Source of the DNA: Ulota crispa
Lineage: Eukaryota > Streptophyta > Bryopsida > Orthotrichales > Orthotrichaceae
Direction: 5' to 3'
Assembly: GCA_963920765.1 (NCBI GenBank)
Contig: OY987242.1
Coordinates: 19,492,002 to 19,556,001 of the forward strand
DNA length: 64,000 nt
A program made the translations under genes and the position numbers. Under the pieces are notes generated by a model. The model saw only the letters and a program-made list of their open reading frames with translations, did no database searches and was not told the origin of the DNA. This document shows, one piece after another, positions 35,341 through 49,902 of this stretch; positions within the stretch are counted from its first letter, which is position 1, and every line of letters starts with the position of its first letter.

Positions 35341-37002
35341 TCCTATTTCATTGTCAAAATATTGCAAAGAAATGCACTAAAGACAACATGGTATATCATT
35401 TATGTTGTGCCAATAGTTTTCACAAATTTTATCTACTAAACCCCATATGGCAGGTCCAAGAACGTGACCCCTTATAGTCACAATGGTGCTCATTCTTGTA
35501 AAGGAAAACATCCTAAAAAACTATAACAGAAATTTCAATAATTTAACATTTTTTGTTTTTGCCAATTATAAAATTTAGGTTTCTTTTTCTAAAGGATTAA
35601 GGAATGAGTCATGAGAAAATATTATAAACCCTTCTTTCCAATCCAAAATGCTTTAATAGCATTGAGTTCTACTTTTCCTTAATCTTATCAACAACACAAA
35701 TAAAGATTTCTAAAACACCTTTTAGGCAAGTGAATTTTGTTAGGTTCAACCTAATAATCCTTAATGATTGATAGTAAAACAATATCAAATCTGCGTTTTT
35801 TAAAGAAAGGAGTCTTTCGTTTTGATTGAAAACCTTGGAACTCAAAAAAACAAGTCAACAAAATAACATACGAGCATCTGCTTATCTATCCTGAACTTTG
35901 AATCACTATCGAATTGTCCTTGTGGTTAGGCATGTCTTTTATAGCTTAAGTTTCATGATCAGATTAATCAAAAAAAAAAAAACACGACAAAAAATAACAC
36001 GAAGTGCAAGGTTTCTTTGTGCACATGTGAAAAAGTTATCATCGGAGTGTTACGAAAAAAATAATTGGAATAGGCAAAGATTGCCTTTTTACATGTCAAA
36101 AGCACTTAATGTGGTGGAGGATTGACATGCAATGTAGATGTGTACATGTATTTCAAATTAGAAATACCTTTAGCCATCAATGAAATAGAGAATCCATTTT
36201 TTTTCAAATTAAAAATATATGCTTGAATATAAAAATCTGAGAATGACAAAGCCTCCTTTCTTAAAGTAATTCTACCCCTTTTTTTCTTTAAAAAAATGGA
36301 AGTCCATCACATAAATATGGAGAGAAGCAATTTTGGAGCTAATATTTTTAAAATTAAATGTAATGAATTATATCAAACCAATCTCTAAATGCTCACCCAT
36401 CCACTATGTGGATAATGAACATTTTTCATAATTTAATGCGCTCCATTCAAAAGCTTTAGGAAGCTTAAAGATGATCATAAAATGTATCAAGGAAGAAAAA
36501 ATAATGTTTTTTTATAAAGCAATGGCACATATACAATGGAATTGATGTTATTCTTTATGAATTTAGTAAATTGGCTTAAAATTTCTAATCCCTTAGAAAT
36601 AAATTCAAGCATATGCACCCCTGGCAAAAACAATTTAAGAAAAAATGTATTTTTTGGTTTTGATAACTTATAGTTTCTTAGATTTGGATTGATTTTAGTA
36701 AATGCTAATCTAGAGTTTTGTTTCTACAAGTTAGCAAAGGTCTAGACTCCAAATCTGTGGCAAATGATTCATCACACCTTCTAAGTTCCATAGTAAGATC
36801 ATTAGAAGATTTTATGCTTTAGACTATATTCTTCTAAAAATAAATCCAATACCATAATTTACCTTAGAACAATTCATTTGGGATAGTTTCTTGGCCATAG
36901 TCAAAGACTTTAAATAGAAGTGATAAATATATCATGCACCATTTTGTGACTTTAACAAAAAAATTAAGGTTATATAATAAGTTTAATGGCTCAATTGAGG
37001 GT
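35341..37002. other. AT-rich intergenic
   Basis: No gene or clear repeat seen. Confidence 0.5.
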
Positions 37003-37239
37003 TTAACTCTTGAGCGCCGGAGTGATAGGATCTTGTTGTTGGGGCCCACAACTTTATCTCAAAATTTCTCTTGATTGGTATAGTGAAAAGGATCGAAGCT
37101 AGTCCCCATTAGCAAAGAAGGTAGTCCTTTTTCAAATCCTACAGTCACTTTTTCTGAATGTAATTTTCTAAGCTGTGGTGGCCATTAAACCCCCATTTTC
37201 TCCTAAATCTTAAAATAACTTTGAGCACTCAGGGGTTAA
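37003..37239. repeat. Short TTAA-bordered GAGCGCC-type element, 229 bp core
   Basis: TTAA-CTCTTGAGCGCCGG at the left and TTGAGCACTCAGGGG-TTAA at the right. Confidence 0.75.
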
Positions 37240-39339
37240 ATTACCAATAGTCCTAGTCTTAGTCTTACATCCATATCAAGACTCCGTGTTGACTTGTTAT
37301 ATTTTGGAATGAATGATTAAAACAACCCTTCATATCCATGATCTTGGTTACATTTGCTGTAATTCATCATTGTTTTTGTCCTTTCTTGTAATTTGGTCAC
37401 ACAAATAAGCTTTAGTACATTTTTGTATTACAATTTATCGTTGCTCCCTCAAACGAATACTAATTTAGATTTAGTGCAAGTTTTTTTTAATTACACGATG
37501 GCACGTGTTTAAATCAATTTCCTTTGGATTTGATACAATACTTTAAAAAAAAATGTTGTTAGATGCCTCTTTTTGTTATTCTTGATGCTTACTCTAAGAT
37601 GTTTATTTTTCTGTATTGATCAAGTAGAGTAAAAACTTACGTCAAAAACAGTGTTGCAGTTCAATGTCATTTCAATGTCCAAACGTTATTTGCATATTTC
37701 AAATATGCAGTTGAAACTTTGTAACCATCACACATAAATTGTTTCCATAATAATGTCATTTAAAAATCAATCATAAATATATTTTTCAAGAATTTGTTAA
37801 ATTTGTAAATAGCTCACAGTAAAATATCTTGTAACAAAGATTTTGAGAACATTTTTATTAATATTGATGTTTTATTAATTTATAACAAAAATGAAAAATG
37901 TAGAGGATTAACATTTAAATTTTCTAAAGAAAGCGTTTTATAGTTTTTAATAGATGTGCACATAACCCAAACATGTTTTGTATTATTGATTACTCTTTGA
38001 ATAGTTTTTTTAATTAGATGTTATTTTCATTTCAAGTTTATAAGAAATTATTTCAATTCATTATAGTTGATGCAAATACTAGGCAAAATTTGCCTCCCTT
38101 TGTTCTTATTAAATAGACAATCATACTATTGTGTGGCTTTTTGTCATTTGGAGTAGGTGGAGCTGGAGATATGATATGAGGAGTGAAAGAATTTAGTTGA
38201 TTCCAAACTCTCTACTACAATTGTATCTTTTTCTTTGAAAATCATGTCAAATTATATGGCTATAATGCAAAGAAAGACTTCTATTTCATGTCTATTTAAA
38301 CAATGTGACATTTTCAAAAAATGCTAATATAGACTAAATGATCTTTCTTTCTTCCCATCCCTTTTTAAAAGTATATAGTCTACAAATAGGAGAATTTTTA
38401 ATTTCTAAGAATATATTTGAGATCATATAGTCTCCATTCAAATAATTTGGCACAATTTAAACTTTAGACTTGAGCAATGAGCACATTTGTAACGTTGAAA
38501 TCAATGTTATTTAGTATTGTAAAGAATCAAAATGATGTTTTGATTATTTTTAGAAAATAATACGTGTGTGAACAGGAACAATAAATTATAATTGTAACTT
38601 TTGTGGGCAAAGTAAACAACATTGTAGTTTTTAAATATGTTCGACTTATCCTCAACACCGTATTCTAAAAAATAAGTGGTGGTTGTTTCAAAATTTCACG
38701 TTTAATCTCTTTTGCGAGGTTGGAAAACATATAAGTCAAGTACATTTTTTTGAAATTCCTGAAGTTTGTGATTTTATAGTTGTAGTTGAAGTATGTTAAT
38801 ATTTTTATGTTTCATGTAATTAAAATGAAATTAAGAAAATGATCGCTTTGAACTTTTAGGATGGTTTTAGATAATTTTGTAATTACAAATCACAAAATTA
38901 AAACACGTCTATAGAGAAGTTGGTAGTAGTTGCACATGGATTGCAAAGGTCTCCATATAAAATAGAAGCTATGAAATTGTGTATGATTTACTTCTTTATA
39001 GTATGTTGCATGCAATCATTTGTTCCACCTTTAGAACCACAAAGCAAGCCACAAAGTTCATTTTGATTGAGAGTGTTATAAAATAAACTACATAACTAAA
39101 CAATATTTTAAATGTTTTTGGCAAAAGGGTCTACACAATTTTTTTGATGTATGACCAAAACACAAGCTAGTTTCTATAAGTATTGACTTATAAGCTCTTT
39201 TTTTTTGGTTAGTGGTGACTTCAAACATGCACAAAATACTAGGACCTTGCATTCATTTGTGGATTGTTTTGTTTTTTTAAAACTTGAAAAGACCATTAGG
39301 ATTTTAAAACAAAAAAACAAAAACTGAATGTACTAGTGT
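37240..39339. other. AT-rich intergenic
   Basis: No gene or clear repeat seen over 2.1 kb. Confidence 0.5.
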
Positions 39340-39377
39340 AGGTTTCCCGATACGAACATCCTTGTACTCATAGTCTA

Positions 39378-39734
39378 ATGCTAAGACCATCATCCGGTAC
39401 TAGGGTGTTGAAGTATGTCTACAGATATCACCCTTGGAATGTGCTCAAAAGCTTCATTATCTGGTTTATTTGGCTCGAGCATTGTGGAGAGAAATTCCGA
39501 TCAGAACCTCCCAACATCAACAGGCTTCTGAGAAGAGCCTGGACAACGTCCATCCATACCGGGGTGGCCACATGGCGATCTATTCACCTCTATCCAATGC
39601 AAGATGCTCCAAGGCTCGAATTAGAAAAGGGATTCTATGAAGAATGGGCCCAAGGACCTCACCTATTTTGTAGACCTAATGGTAGTAGAATCTGCTGGAA
39701 TTACCAGCCCCCCTTGTACTTTATCCCCACTTGA
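39378..39734 (+). pseudogene. Likely LINE-type retrotransposon fragment
   Basis: A GC-richer island (about 39340-39800) holds a 118-codon frame with IIWFIWLEHCGEKFRSEPP followed by INRLLRRAWTTSIHTGVATW. This W..WLE....FR pattern resembles the zinc-binding/RNase H linker region near the C-terminus of plant non-LTR retrotransposon polyproteins. No reverse transcriptase core or poly(A) tail is present nearby, so only a fragment remains. The assignment is by motif style, not alignment. Confidence 0.45.
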
Positions 39735-39799
39735 TTAATTGGTTGATCGCTTGGTTGTCTCGGGACGCACCCGCTTTTTCCCCCTCAGGGGCTTTTCCA

Positions 39800-42419
39800 T
39801 AGTCAAATTCTAAGAAGAACAAAATAACTAAAGAGCATTGTCATGTTAATTTAGAATCTTTTTTTTAAGAATTATACTTTTGCTTGAAAGTTGGAAGGAG
39901 ATAACTAAAATTTGAGTTCTTAATGTGAATTGGTATAAAAATCTCGTGTAGACTATTCATTTTATGTGCTTTGGCTAGTGAATTAGTGTTACTGAATTCC
40001 AAGTTTACACAAATCGATTTTACCTTCATAATTGCTTGCATTATAATTTTTATACCCTTTAAATTAGTTTGGACACTTGTGTATTCAAATTTGATTTCTA
40101 TGCTAGCTCTTAAAATTTTCAAATCATTTTGTGTAGTGAAACGTGGCACATTTTGGCCAAAAAATGATTGCCTATATGTATATCCAAACTAACTCAAATA
40201 CCAAGCTATGATTTGATTAATTTGTTTTTAAAGGTAATCATCAATATAAATCGTCAACATATGTTTAACATTTCTTTAATAAGCTCATTGAACTTGTATT
40301 GCTGTAGGTTGAGAGTAGATTTGGCAGGTCTATGTCAAATTGATTATTTTTTGAGAAAAAACCAATTGGGCATTTCATTTCATAATTAAACAAGATTAGG
40401 CACTTTCAGAAAATGTTGTTATTATTTGACAATCAACCAATTTTTTTGGTAGAATTAAGTCTTTTTCTAACCATCTTCCACTTTCTAAAATTAATCATGG
40501 ATATAAAATTTACTGAGCCCTCTTTGAATCAACTTTGACCTTCCATTGTTAATTAAGCTTAATGACTTTTATAATATTTGGCATGTCAGTTTATTGAATT
40601 GTTTGACATTGGATACTTTTGAAGAATAATTTATAGAATAATTAGGCAAAATTTTGGGGAATTATTTTATGCCGAACCTGCTCTCAACCTACAGTAGATG
40701 TTCTTTCAAAAAAGTATTAAAATCAAATGATACAATTAAAGCTTAAACTACAAACACATTTAAAAAGAAGAATACCGTTTTGGTTTCAAAAGCACAACTT
40801 TCATCATATAGTAATTTTTTAAATAAAAAGACAAATCGAAGGATTGTGATAGAGCTTAATTGTAGCTTAAAATTTTATTTTTTGGTTCGCTTTCTACATT
40901 CAAAAATAAGCCCAAAGATTTTCATTGGATAAAACTGAAAATGACATTCTATTTTAAAACATACGTTCCTCATGTATTTTTCTTTAATTCTTAACTATTC
41001 TCTTTCAAACGTTAAATTTTGTCAGAAATTTTGGTATATTGTGTCGAGGTTTCTGTGTTTCAATAACTTGAAATACTTTATCAATTTCAAATTTTGATAT
41101 GAAATTTTTAATAGCATGCATCAAAACAACTTGATTTTTTTTTTTTTAAACTATCTTTTGGATATTCAAAAAAAAAGTCACGGTAATTAAATTTGACCAT
41201 TTAGTTCATGTATAGTTCATAGCTCCTTTCATGCTTTGCTAAATTTGCATCTCAAATATTGAGAGAAAGGCCAAAAAAACACATAATCTCCTAAAAACTT
41301 CAAACAAATATTTGTAAGCTTTTCCATGTGTAATTTGGCTTTACATGCTCTCTACCATTGTAAGCAGTTTTCCTTTTGAATTTCACAACTTCAATATAAA
41401 TTCTTCTTGTATTATTGTAAACAAAGAGTGAAGTTAGAAGATTTTTGTAAGTTATTACAGTATGTTTTAAGTAATAATTGTAGAGTTTGATTTTTAAAAT
41501 ATAAATACAAAACCAAGAAATTGCAAAACACAATTTCTTTTGTAAAAAGATCTTTGGATTTTTGTATTCTCCAATTTTAAATCATTACGTTGTCAAAGTT
41601 TTCTATATAAAGATAGAGATTTTGTCTAATTCACCTTATCTCATCTAACAATGTGTAAAGTTTGTGAGAATTTTATGCTTGCCCTTTTTTCCAAGAATTT
41701 GTAAGCTTTATTACCCCTTTCTACAGCACGTAACTGTCTAAAACCCCTAGCAAAAGTCTTAGAGGAATCATCTTTTCTGAAGTTGATAAGTAGAAAATGG
41801 AATTTTATTCACACTGTACATATACTTTAAAATATCGGTTCCTTTGTTACACCCATATTCCATTATTGCATGAAAAAAACTTGTTGAAGTGCTGTTGTAT
41901 TACGATCTTGACAAAAAAAATCTCGTTGTTAGATGGAAACTTTAGTACATAAGTAAAAATAGAAAATAATATCAATCTATGATTTGCTGAATGTAATTGT
42001 AAATAAAACCAATAAACTATGAATTTTATTAAATTTCTAGACTGTTGAGTTCCTTTTTCTTTCAACTCAAAATTCCGAATTTCTTACAGTTTTTAACACG
42101 TTCTGTCTTGAATTTATTATGAAATTGGTGATTCATGCATCTAAAACGATAACGCAAAAACCAAAAATGAAAAATAAACTTTGCTAAACTACGAACTAAA
42201 ATGCAAATTAAGTGTTATATAACATGTGATTTAGACTATATCCATCACACAAAGTTAGATACAATACATACAAGAAGATAGTTTTTATTTTATTTACTTA
42301 ATTCTACTCTAGCAGTTAATGCTTGTTATGCTATGCATTCATCTTTAGAGTTTTATTAGAATTTTCATATGTTAAATAGAATGCAAAATAAAAATTTCAA
42401 TAAGTCTTCACATTGTATC
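39800..42419. other. AT-rich intergenic
   Basis: No gene or clear repeat seen. Confidence 0.5.
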
Positions 42420-42490
42420 TATGTGATAATATCACAAAGATTGGGTATGTGATACTACAAAGGTTGGGATGTGATATTACAAAGGTCATT
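42420..42490. repeat. Short tandem repeat, ~24 bp unit, three copies
   Basis: Three successive units of the form TGTGATATTACAAAGGTTGG, each slightly different. Confidence 0.7.
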
Positions 42491-45400
42491 GTGATTGAAT
42501 TACTAGTATGATTGCATCACAACTCTCAAAAATTTAGTTTTGAAGTTCAAAATGCTTATATGATATTAAATCGGAATACTGGGAACAATTGCTAAAACAT
42601 TGTGCTTACTATGTTTTATTGCAAGCAAGTTACCAATAACGACCGATTATAAATCTTTGAGTAATGCAAATAAAAAATATTAAAAATTGTACAATTATTA
42701 AGCCCTTAAGTAAAGTATATGATTATTTATTTGGTAGGTGGACGACTTCTTTTCTTGCTTTGTTTAATCCCAAGTAACTTTGAAAGAACAGAAACTAAAT
42801 GTAACAATTGAACTTTTCTATGAGTTGCACATGTTTGATATTTGGTTTTGTGTTTTGTTTTCATTAATTTAAAAATGAAAAATATGAAAAAACATAAATG
42901 AGTTAAAAAAGATCAAAGAAACAATATGTACATGAGGCTTGTTGTATATTTGGATGCGGGTTTGTAGATATTGAAAAAATCCTACTCTATGGTACGCACA
43001 TATTATACACGTATTCTCAAGAATATTAGCAACTTGTTTAATTATACTAAATGTACTATTGACATCCAACCTTTTGAACATATTTTGGCAATTATTGTAT
43101 ATGAATACAAACATACACAAATCATTAATTTTCCATAGATTCAATTTTCAATTTTCAATTTTTAATGTGTACCTATATTAACAAAAACAAAAAGCTTGAA
43201 ATTTCACGTTTTTACAATTCATGAATTTGAATTTGATACTGCATGCCAAAGTAAACGGGCCAATTAAGGACCAAAGAGATATTATATACATTGAAAACAG
43301 ATGTTTAATTTAATAGGTATATATTAAATGAGAGAGCTTCTTCGTGAAGATTTGTGAGTTAACACGACTTTTGAATTTGGCTAGCATGTCATGACTTTTA
43401 ATGCATTTGTTTGAAGTCAAACTTATTGAGTAGTTCAATTTTGTAGTTGGTTGTTTTCATGATTGAAATGAAAATTTGACCTTTAATGCAATAAGTTATT
43501 TAGCTTTTTCAAAGCATAACCATTGGTTAATCTTGTGGGTGTTTCTAATTTTTTCAATGTAGCAAGCAATGATTTTGTTAATTACTTCTCCATATGCATT
43601 TGGAAACGTCTCAAATTTAGCAAACCTTAAAGTATGGATGCAGCTTAAATCATATCTTTAACAGTTGCTTGAACTTAAAAATATTTACCAATTAATACTC
43701 CAAGATGCTTAATAAGTCTTGAATAAACTTGGCTTAGCTGTTATATGACTATTTCAAAAAAATTATAAATAAAAATTTAAAAAAATATTGTTTAATATTA
43801 TCTTGTATGATCAGTATGATTAATCAAAAGCTTTTCTCAGTAAAGACATATTTATGGGATTTTAGTATAGAAATTACAATATCAACATTTAAATTCTGAG
43901 TTGATAGATTTTTTGTCCATACGATCAAAATACCAGTTATTAGTATAGTAAAACATAATAGCATGCTTTCTCAAATATGGTCAAATATAGATTGTTGACT
44001 ATAAATGTCTCAAAAACAAAACAAAAAGCCAAATCTATGCTGGTCAAAAGGTATATTTTGAAAATATAGCATTCCTTCACTAATATCAATTAAGTAATTT
44101 TAACATGTAATTCTTCTTATTAAACGGGGATGTTCAGCATTGGATTGATTTTAAGCTTGGAAATTAGTGAAATAAAAGGTTAACAATGATCTTATAAAAC
44201 CATATTCTTCCTAAATTTGTAATTTAGACTTGAAATATTCTTGAACACCATATACTCAAAACCTTGAGTGAATTCTGTCCATCCAAAAAAAATCTTAGAA
44301 ATAAAAAATAGTTCTACAATTAATATTTTGTTAAACTACCACTTTGCGACAAGGTTTAATTTTTAGAGTCTAAAATCAATCAAAATTCATTCTGGTTAGA
44401 AACTAAGCTCTCAAAAGTGTGTGAGGGTTCCCAATCAGTGAGGTGTAAGCTTACATGTGTTCACAAACACAATAGAAAGTGATTTTCAACTGTCTCCTTT
44501 ATAATGTAACCGAATAGCAGATTTGGCACTATTCATCCACTACTCCAACTATTGATTTATATCTAGGAAGGACGAATTGAATTTAAAATAAACTAAGGAC
44601 CAACTAATTCTTTGTATCATGCTAATAATCTATTTTGGACTTAAAGATGTTTACAACACAAAATTACTTCCATTTCTTGCAATATTTCATGACACTTTTG
44701 TTGTCTGTTCTTGTCATGTATTATTATATAAATTATTGCTGATTTTTCTTAAGTCTTGTCACACAACATTCTAGCAAAAGAAAATAAATTGCTGCCTTAT
44801 TTAAACTACAATTTTTCAAATAAAAAATTATCATGTTTCTAGCTAGTAAAATATAAGTATAGGATTTCAATTTCATTACCTGAAAACTAAAACCTGGTAA
44901 CAATGAATGAAGCTTTTCTTATGACATCACGAGTGACATCATTTGAAGTTAAAGAGCCCACATATGAGTGCTTTGTGCATTCATGTTAAAACTCTAAAAT
45001 TTTATCACCTAAACCTTTTGAACGCTTTTGACCGTATTGTGTTATTTTAAAATTTCAAGTACATATACCAAATAAATGTTTGGTTATATTCATACACATA
45101 CATATGCACATATGTATCATGTATGTATATGTATAAGGATAATAAAAATTTACGCAATTTTTTTTTTTTTTTTTCAACTGCATTAGTTTTCTTGGTAATA
45201 TTGAGGTTGCATGTTTCAATACTTCAATTCGGTAGCCAAATATGCAATTTTTGGATTTAAAATCATCTTTCTCAAAATGCGTTTTTTAACTAATTGAATT
45301 AAACTACTCTCATTTTATGCAAAACTATTTAAACATATACCTTGAGTCTTGAAAGAAATTTCAATAAAAAGCAATATGTAAAGAAACAAGACTATTTCAA

Positions 45401-45934
45401 CTTAACTCGTGGAGAATTATGATGTGTTTTATTGACTATGTTGTTTTCTACCGGTATTTAAAATTGAGGGTAATTATTTATATGTTTTTTAGTTGGCAGA
45501 AAGTAGACTTTTCACTCTTTTGTGATTAGAAATCCACTTTTTGATGATTTATGCATGAAGTTCTAAATTCCAAAGACAATTACATGAGCTGTCTCAATAA
45601 GAATGATGTTGAGGATAAACTACTACACTTGAGATTTCCTTCAAAGATAATTTTTCTCATTTTGAATAGCAAACAATTGGTACAAAGAAAACCCTTGAAT
45701 AGATTGTAGTTTAATACCACTTACTATCTATGATAATTAGATGCTAGGCTACTATACTTTTGGAATAAAATTACATAAAATATAGTTACTATTATTAGAT
45801 ATATATTTGAGGCACTATTATTAAAATTCATAATGACCTTGGCTTTTTAACATTCATCTAGGAAAATAAAATCTAACATTGACAAACAAAGATCTTTAAA
45901 TTGCATAAAAGAACTGACTTCAAAATTAAAGGTA
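42491..45934. other. AT-rich intergenic
   Basis: No gene or clear repeat seen over 3.4 kb; only random short frames. Confidence 0.5.
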
Positions 45935-46893
45935 TTAATTCTTAAAGGATTTTTGTCCCCTTGGGGGACAACTGGAATTTTAGGTATGTACCTATGGTTA
46001 AACTACTTTGTGTGATTTTTTAAACTTCTATTGAGAATGGGGAATTCAAAGATCTATGTGGGCATTTATTTTTTTCTTCATTTTGACATTTATTGAAGAA
46101 GTTATGCATGAATTTCTAGAAAATGGGGGAGGGCATGCAGCCCAAAAACTTCTTTAAAAATTGCATTTTTTTAGAATAAAAATCTGAAATTGGTTCTTTT
46201 TATTTACACATATGCAAGAAGCTTTGAATCATTCAATTTGATTGATGAGTGAGACTTTATGAGAAGTTTTAGTTTGCAGGTAGATATGGGACTCCCAAAC
46301 CTCCATTCCTTTTGCCTCTTGTAATATTTGGTCCTTTACTTTTTTGAGCTCTTTGCGTATTTTGTTCTTTGACTCTTTTTTTTCCAAGTTGTAATAGACT
46401 AAGATTCCTTGGCTTTTACCATTTGGATCAAAGTAAATCAAATTTTTACATAAATCCTCTAGTTTTGCTTAGTGTATATGCAAATTTCATGGCCTTATGG
46501 CACTAGAGGATTTTACAAAGTATGATTAACACCTCCGATTTATTTCAAAATTCTCCCACACATACCTAACTTGGTCTTCTACATAGAGAAAATAGACCTC
46601 AACTTTGCATAGAGCAATTTTTTTGATAAAGGAGAGGTCAAAGGCTTTTGAAAATTTAGGACAGCAAGGAAAAAAACTTTGAGTTTGACTTCATATGTCA
46701 ACATCTCACTCCTCTACATTTAGAATGAGCTGATTTTTGATCCCACTAGTATCGCCCATAGTTGAGGGGAAGACCCTACGGTTGGATTTATTTAAAAAAA
46801 AAAACAATTTTCCTACCTTTCTATTCATTGCCCTATAAGTGGTATTTTTCAAAGACTTTTGCAGAAAAAAGGGCTTGGTCCTTTAGGGGTTAA
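45935..46893. repeat. TTAA-bordered element with internal coding-like segment
   Basis: Left B end TTAA-TTCTTAAAGGATTTTTGTCC and right A end GGTCCTTTAGGGG-TTAA; 951 bp core. On the minus strand, 46229-46441 is open for 70 codons and reads IYFDPNGKSQGILVYYNL, then KELKKVKDQILQEAKGMEVW. The same peptide is recognisable at 53061-53252. The source of this segment is unknown. Confidence 0.85.
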
Positions 46894-48194
46894 GTAAAAC
46901 AATGTGGTGATTTTGAATATGAAAATTGATCAACGATGATGGGCACCAGTACAATCTTGAACTTCGCAACATGGCAAAGAGGTGAACTCTAACCTTTAAT
47001 GTAAGGCCAACATGATTCAATTGGTTCATTCATACAAAATTGCAATAACAATTGATGAAAATTTCAATGGTTTGTTCACAGGTTGCAATATTCTAACAAC
47101 ATTGCCCAATGGCATTATGGAGGAAATTTGTAAGTAGAAAATAGTGAAATGGATTTCAAGAGCCTGAATGGAAATATAGGCAATGAACTTTCAGTTCTCA
47201 TTGTTTATCATGGGGGTTTTGAAAAATATGATCAAAGTTATTGAAGTTTATAGAATGAAATCCCATTTGTGCATTTATACATCACAGAGAAGCCAAGGAA
47301 GTTGCAAAGTGCAAGTGACACCAAGAGTTTTTGATGACTTTCACCTTTAATTGAAAAGCTCTACGGTTCCAATTGGGAACAAAAAAGAAAAGAAAAATAA
47401 AGACGTGCTTATATAATATGTAATTCAAATTTTACTGCAACCAATCTATGGTAAGCAATGATCTTCCAAGCTCCAAGCTAGCCATTGATTTAATAAAATT
47501 TTGAATTATTATTAAAAATTTCATATACTAAATCAAATATTATAAATAGTTTATGAAGTTGAGCTATAGAATTTTAGTATAAGTATAAACTAAAAATAAT
47601 TGTTGAGAAATAAGTTTTAATGGCGACTTTCCACATTTGGATAAAATGGTTTTAAAGGAATTGGATGTCATTAAACGCTCTTGTAGGGTTTGGTGATTTG
47701 GACAATGTAGATCATCAAATATGCAAAGGTTACTTGAGAACATACCAAGACAATCATGCATTACATTGTAAGCATTTGAAAATATTTCTTTAATTGACAA
47801 ACACATTAGTTCTATGAAAAGAACAAAGAGATTTTCAACTACTATTTTTTCTTAATCTTTGATACTTATAACTTTGACCATTTTTTTTTGTAGCAAGAAC
47901 AAATCGTTCACAATATAATATCCAATTCCTTCTACACTTGTAGTTCTACTTTTGATTTGGTCCAATCAAATCTTGTAAATTTTATTCTTTGCAAAGTTAA
48001 GAGTAAAACTTCAATATATTGTATAAGTGTTTCTTCTTTTGAGATTTCTCAATTTATATGTATTTTTAGCTAAATATAAATTTCTTGACATGAGGATATA
48101 AAGACTTTTGGACGAGCATTTGGAACATTTGATTGTAAATCGATGAAAGTGTTTTTTCCCTAGAGTTATCCATTAAAATACGATCTGCCATTTA

Positions 48195-48198
<4 letters not shown>
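46894..48198. other. AT-rich intergenic
   Basis: No gene or clear repeat seen. Confidence 0.5.

Positions 48199-48272
<74 letters not shown>
48199..48272. repeat. (TA)n microsatellite, ~74 bp
   Basis: Uninterrupted TA dinucleotides. A second, less pure TA run lies at 49049-49105 inside the neighbouring foldback. Confidence 0.95.
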
Positions 48273-48273
<1 letters not shown>

Positions 48274-48590
48274 TCAATGGAATAAAAATATACATTCTTT
48301 ACTTATATTTTCTTTTCAATTCAAACATGCATGCACATAAGAGACTTATCAACTTCATAGTTAAAGCAAAATAAAATGTATACAATTATGCTGTAATAAT
48401 AGGGCCAAAAATGAAGCCACAAAATAGCAACCATTACGTGTTCCATCTAACAAGATCACTACTTTGCCTAATAAATTTGTTTAAATGGTTTTTTTCTTTT
48501 TTTCATTTGACCAAATTGGCCGCAATAACCCAATCACATAATGAAAAAATTTAATGATGTGGAGTGCTCTAAATTAGGGCTTTGAAGTGA

Positions 48591-49340
48591 TTAACCCTTA
48601 AAGGTCCAAGCAGTGTTTTTTTTGGTAACATAGCGATTTTGGGCAGCTCACTACAAATGAGGTTTTCATTTGTTTTTTTTGAAATTTTCACACATGATGT
48701 GCCCAAGGAGTAGCTTTAAGGTCCAATAATTTTCATAATTTTTGACTACATGACCTAGAAGTTGTTGCATGATATGTTGTTTTCTTTGTTTGGCGGGTAG
48801 TCCGGGCAGATCAAAAACTTCTTTCAAAAGTTTTTTTTTTGTTTTTTTTGTTTTTTGAAATTGGTTCTTTAGATTCATGTATATGTGAAAAGCTTTGGAT
48901 CATACAATTCTAATTTAAGAGGTGAAATTTATGAGAAGTTTTAGTTTGTGGGTAGGTGTGGTTTTAGAGAGACTCTGTACCTACTTACAAACTAAAATTT
49001 CTCATAACTTTCACCTCATAAATCAAAATCAAGTGACTCAAAGCTCCTCATATATATATATATATACATATACATACATATAAATATATATATATATATA
49101 TATATTTTAAAGAAATTTTCTGATCTGCCCAAACTGCCCGCCAAACAAAGAAAACAACATATCATGCAACAATTTCTAAGTCATGTAGTTATAACTTATG
49201 AAAATTGTTGAACCTTAAAGCTACTCCTTGGGCACATCATGTGTGAAAATTTAAAAAAAAAAAATGAAAACCCCATTTGTAATGAGCTGCTCAAAATCAC
49301 TATGTTGCCAAAAAACATTGCTTGGGCCTTTAGGGGTTAA
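48591..49340. repeat. TTAA-bordered foldback element, 742 bp core
   Basis: TTAA-CCCTTAAAGGTCCAAGCA at the left is mirrored by GGGCCTTTAGGGG-TTAA at the right. The arms mirror throughout with a centre near 48966: ACATAGCGATTTTGGGCAGC against the inverse of GCTGCTCAAAATCACTATGT. It has a third kind of end module, also seen at the right end of 3674-4596 (GCTATGTTGCTAAAA). Confidence 0.9.
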
Positions 49341-49655
49341 TAGTGAAAGAAACTCAAAGCCATTCTCAAGGACCCATTCTTGAGCTAATGTTGTTTTTTT
49401 GAATTAAACATATTCATTTGAAAATTCTTAAAAAGTTGAACGCTGATATCATCACCTTGTACTTAATAATTAATTGTAAAGAACTCATGGAATTCAATTA
49501 TTGGTTGAAGCTTATTTTCTATTGAATTTTTTATAGATTTGTAAATAGAATTAGCAATGGTCAATGATATATTTTACTTTGATCCCATAGTTCTAAAATA
49601 GTTTTGTAAGTTTATGTGTTAAATACAAGTACCAAATAAGTCATGGTTTAACCAT

Positions 49656-49902
49656 TTAGCCCCTGAGCACCCGGGTGACAGTATACTGTCGCTCAAAAAG
49701 TTGGGTCAACTCAATTTTGACCATTATAATCTCATTGCACGTCCAATGAAACAACTTCCAATTAAGCCCAACATGATGGAGACTCTTTCCACTAACAATT
49801 CATATAGTCGAATCTTGTGGATTGTATTTTTCAGTCCACATGGGCACTTTGATTGCACACAAGTCAGGCTTCTTGTTTCAACTCTGGGCGCTGAGGGGTT
49901 AA
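49656..49902. repeat. Short GAGCGCCC-type element, 239 bp core
   Basis: TTAG-CCCCTGAGCACCCGGG at the left and GGGCGCTGAGGGG-TTAA at the right, closely matching 37003 and 27819. Confidence 0.8.
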
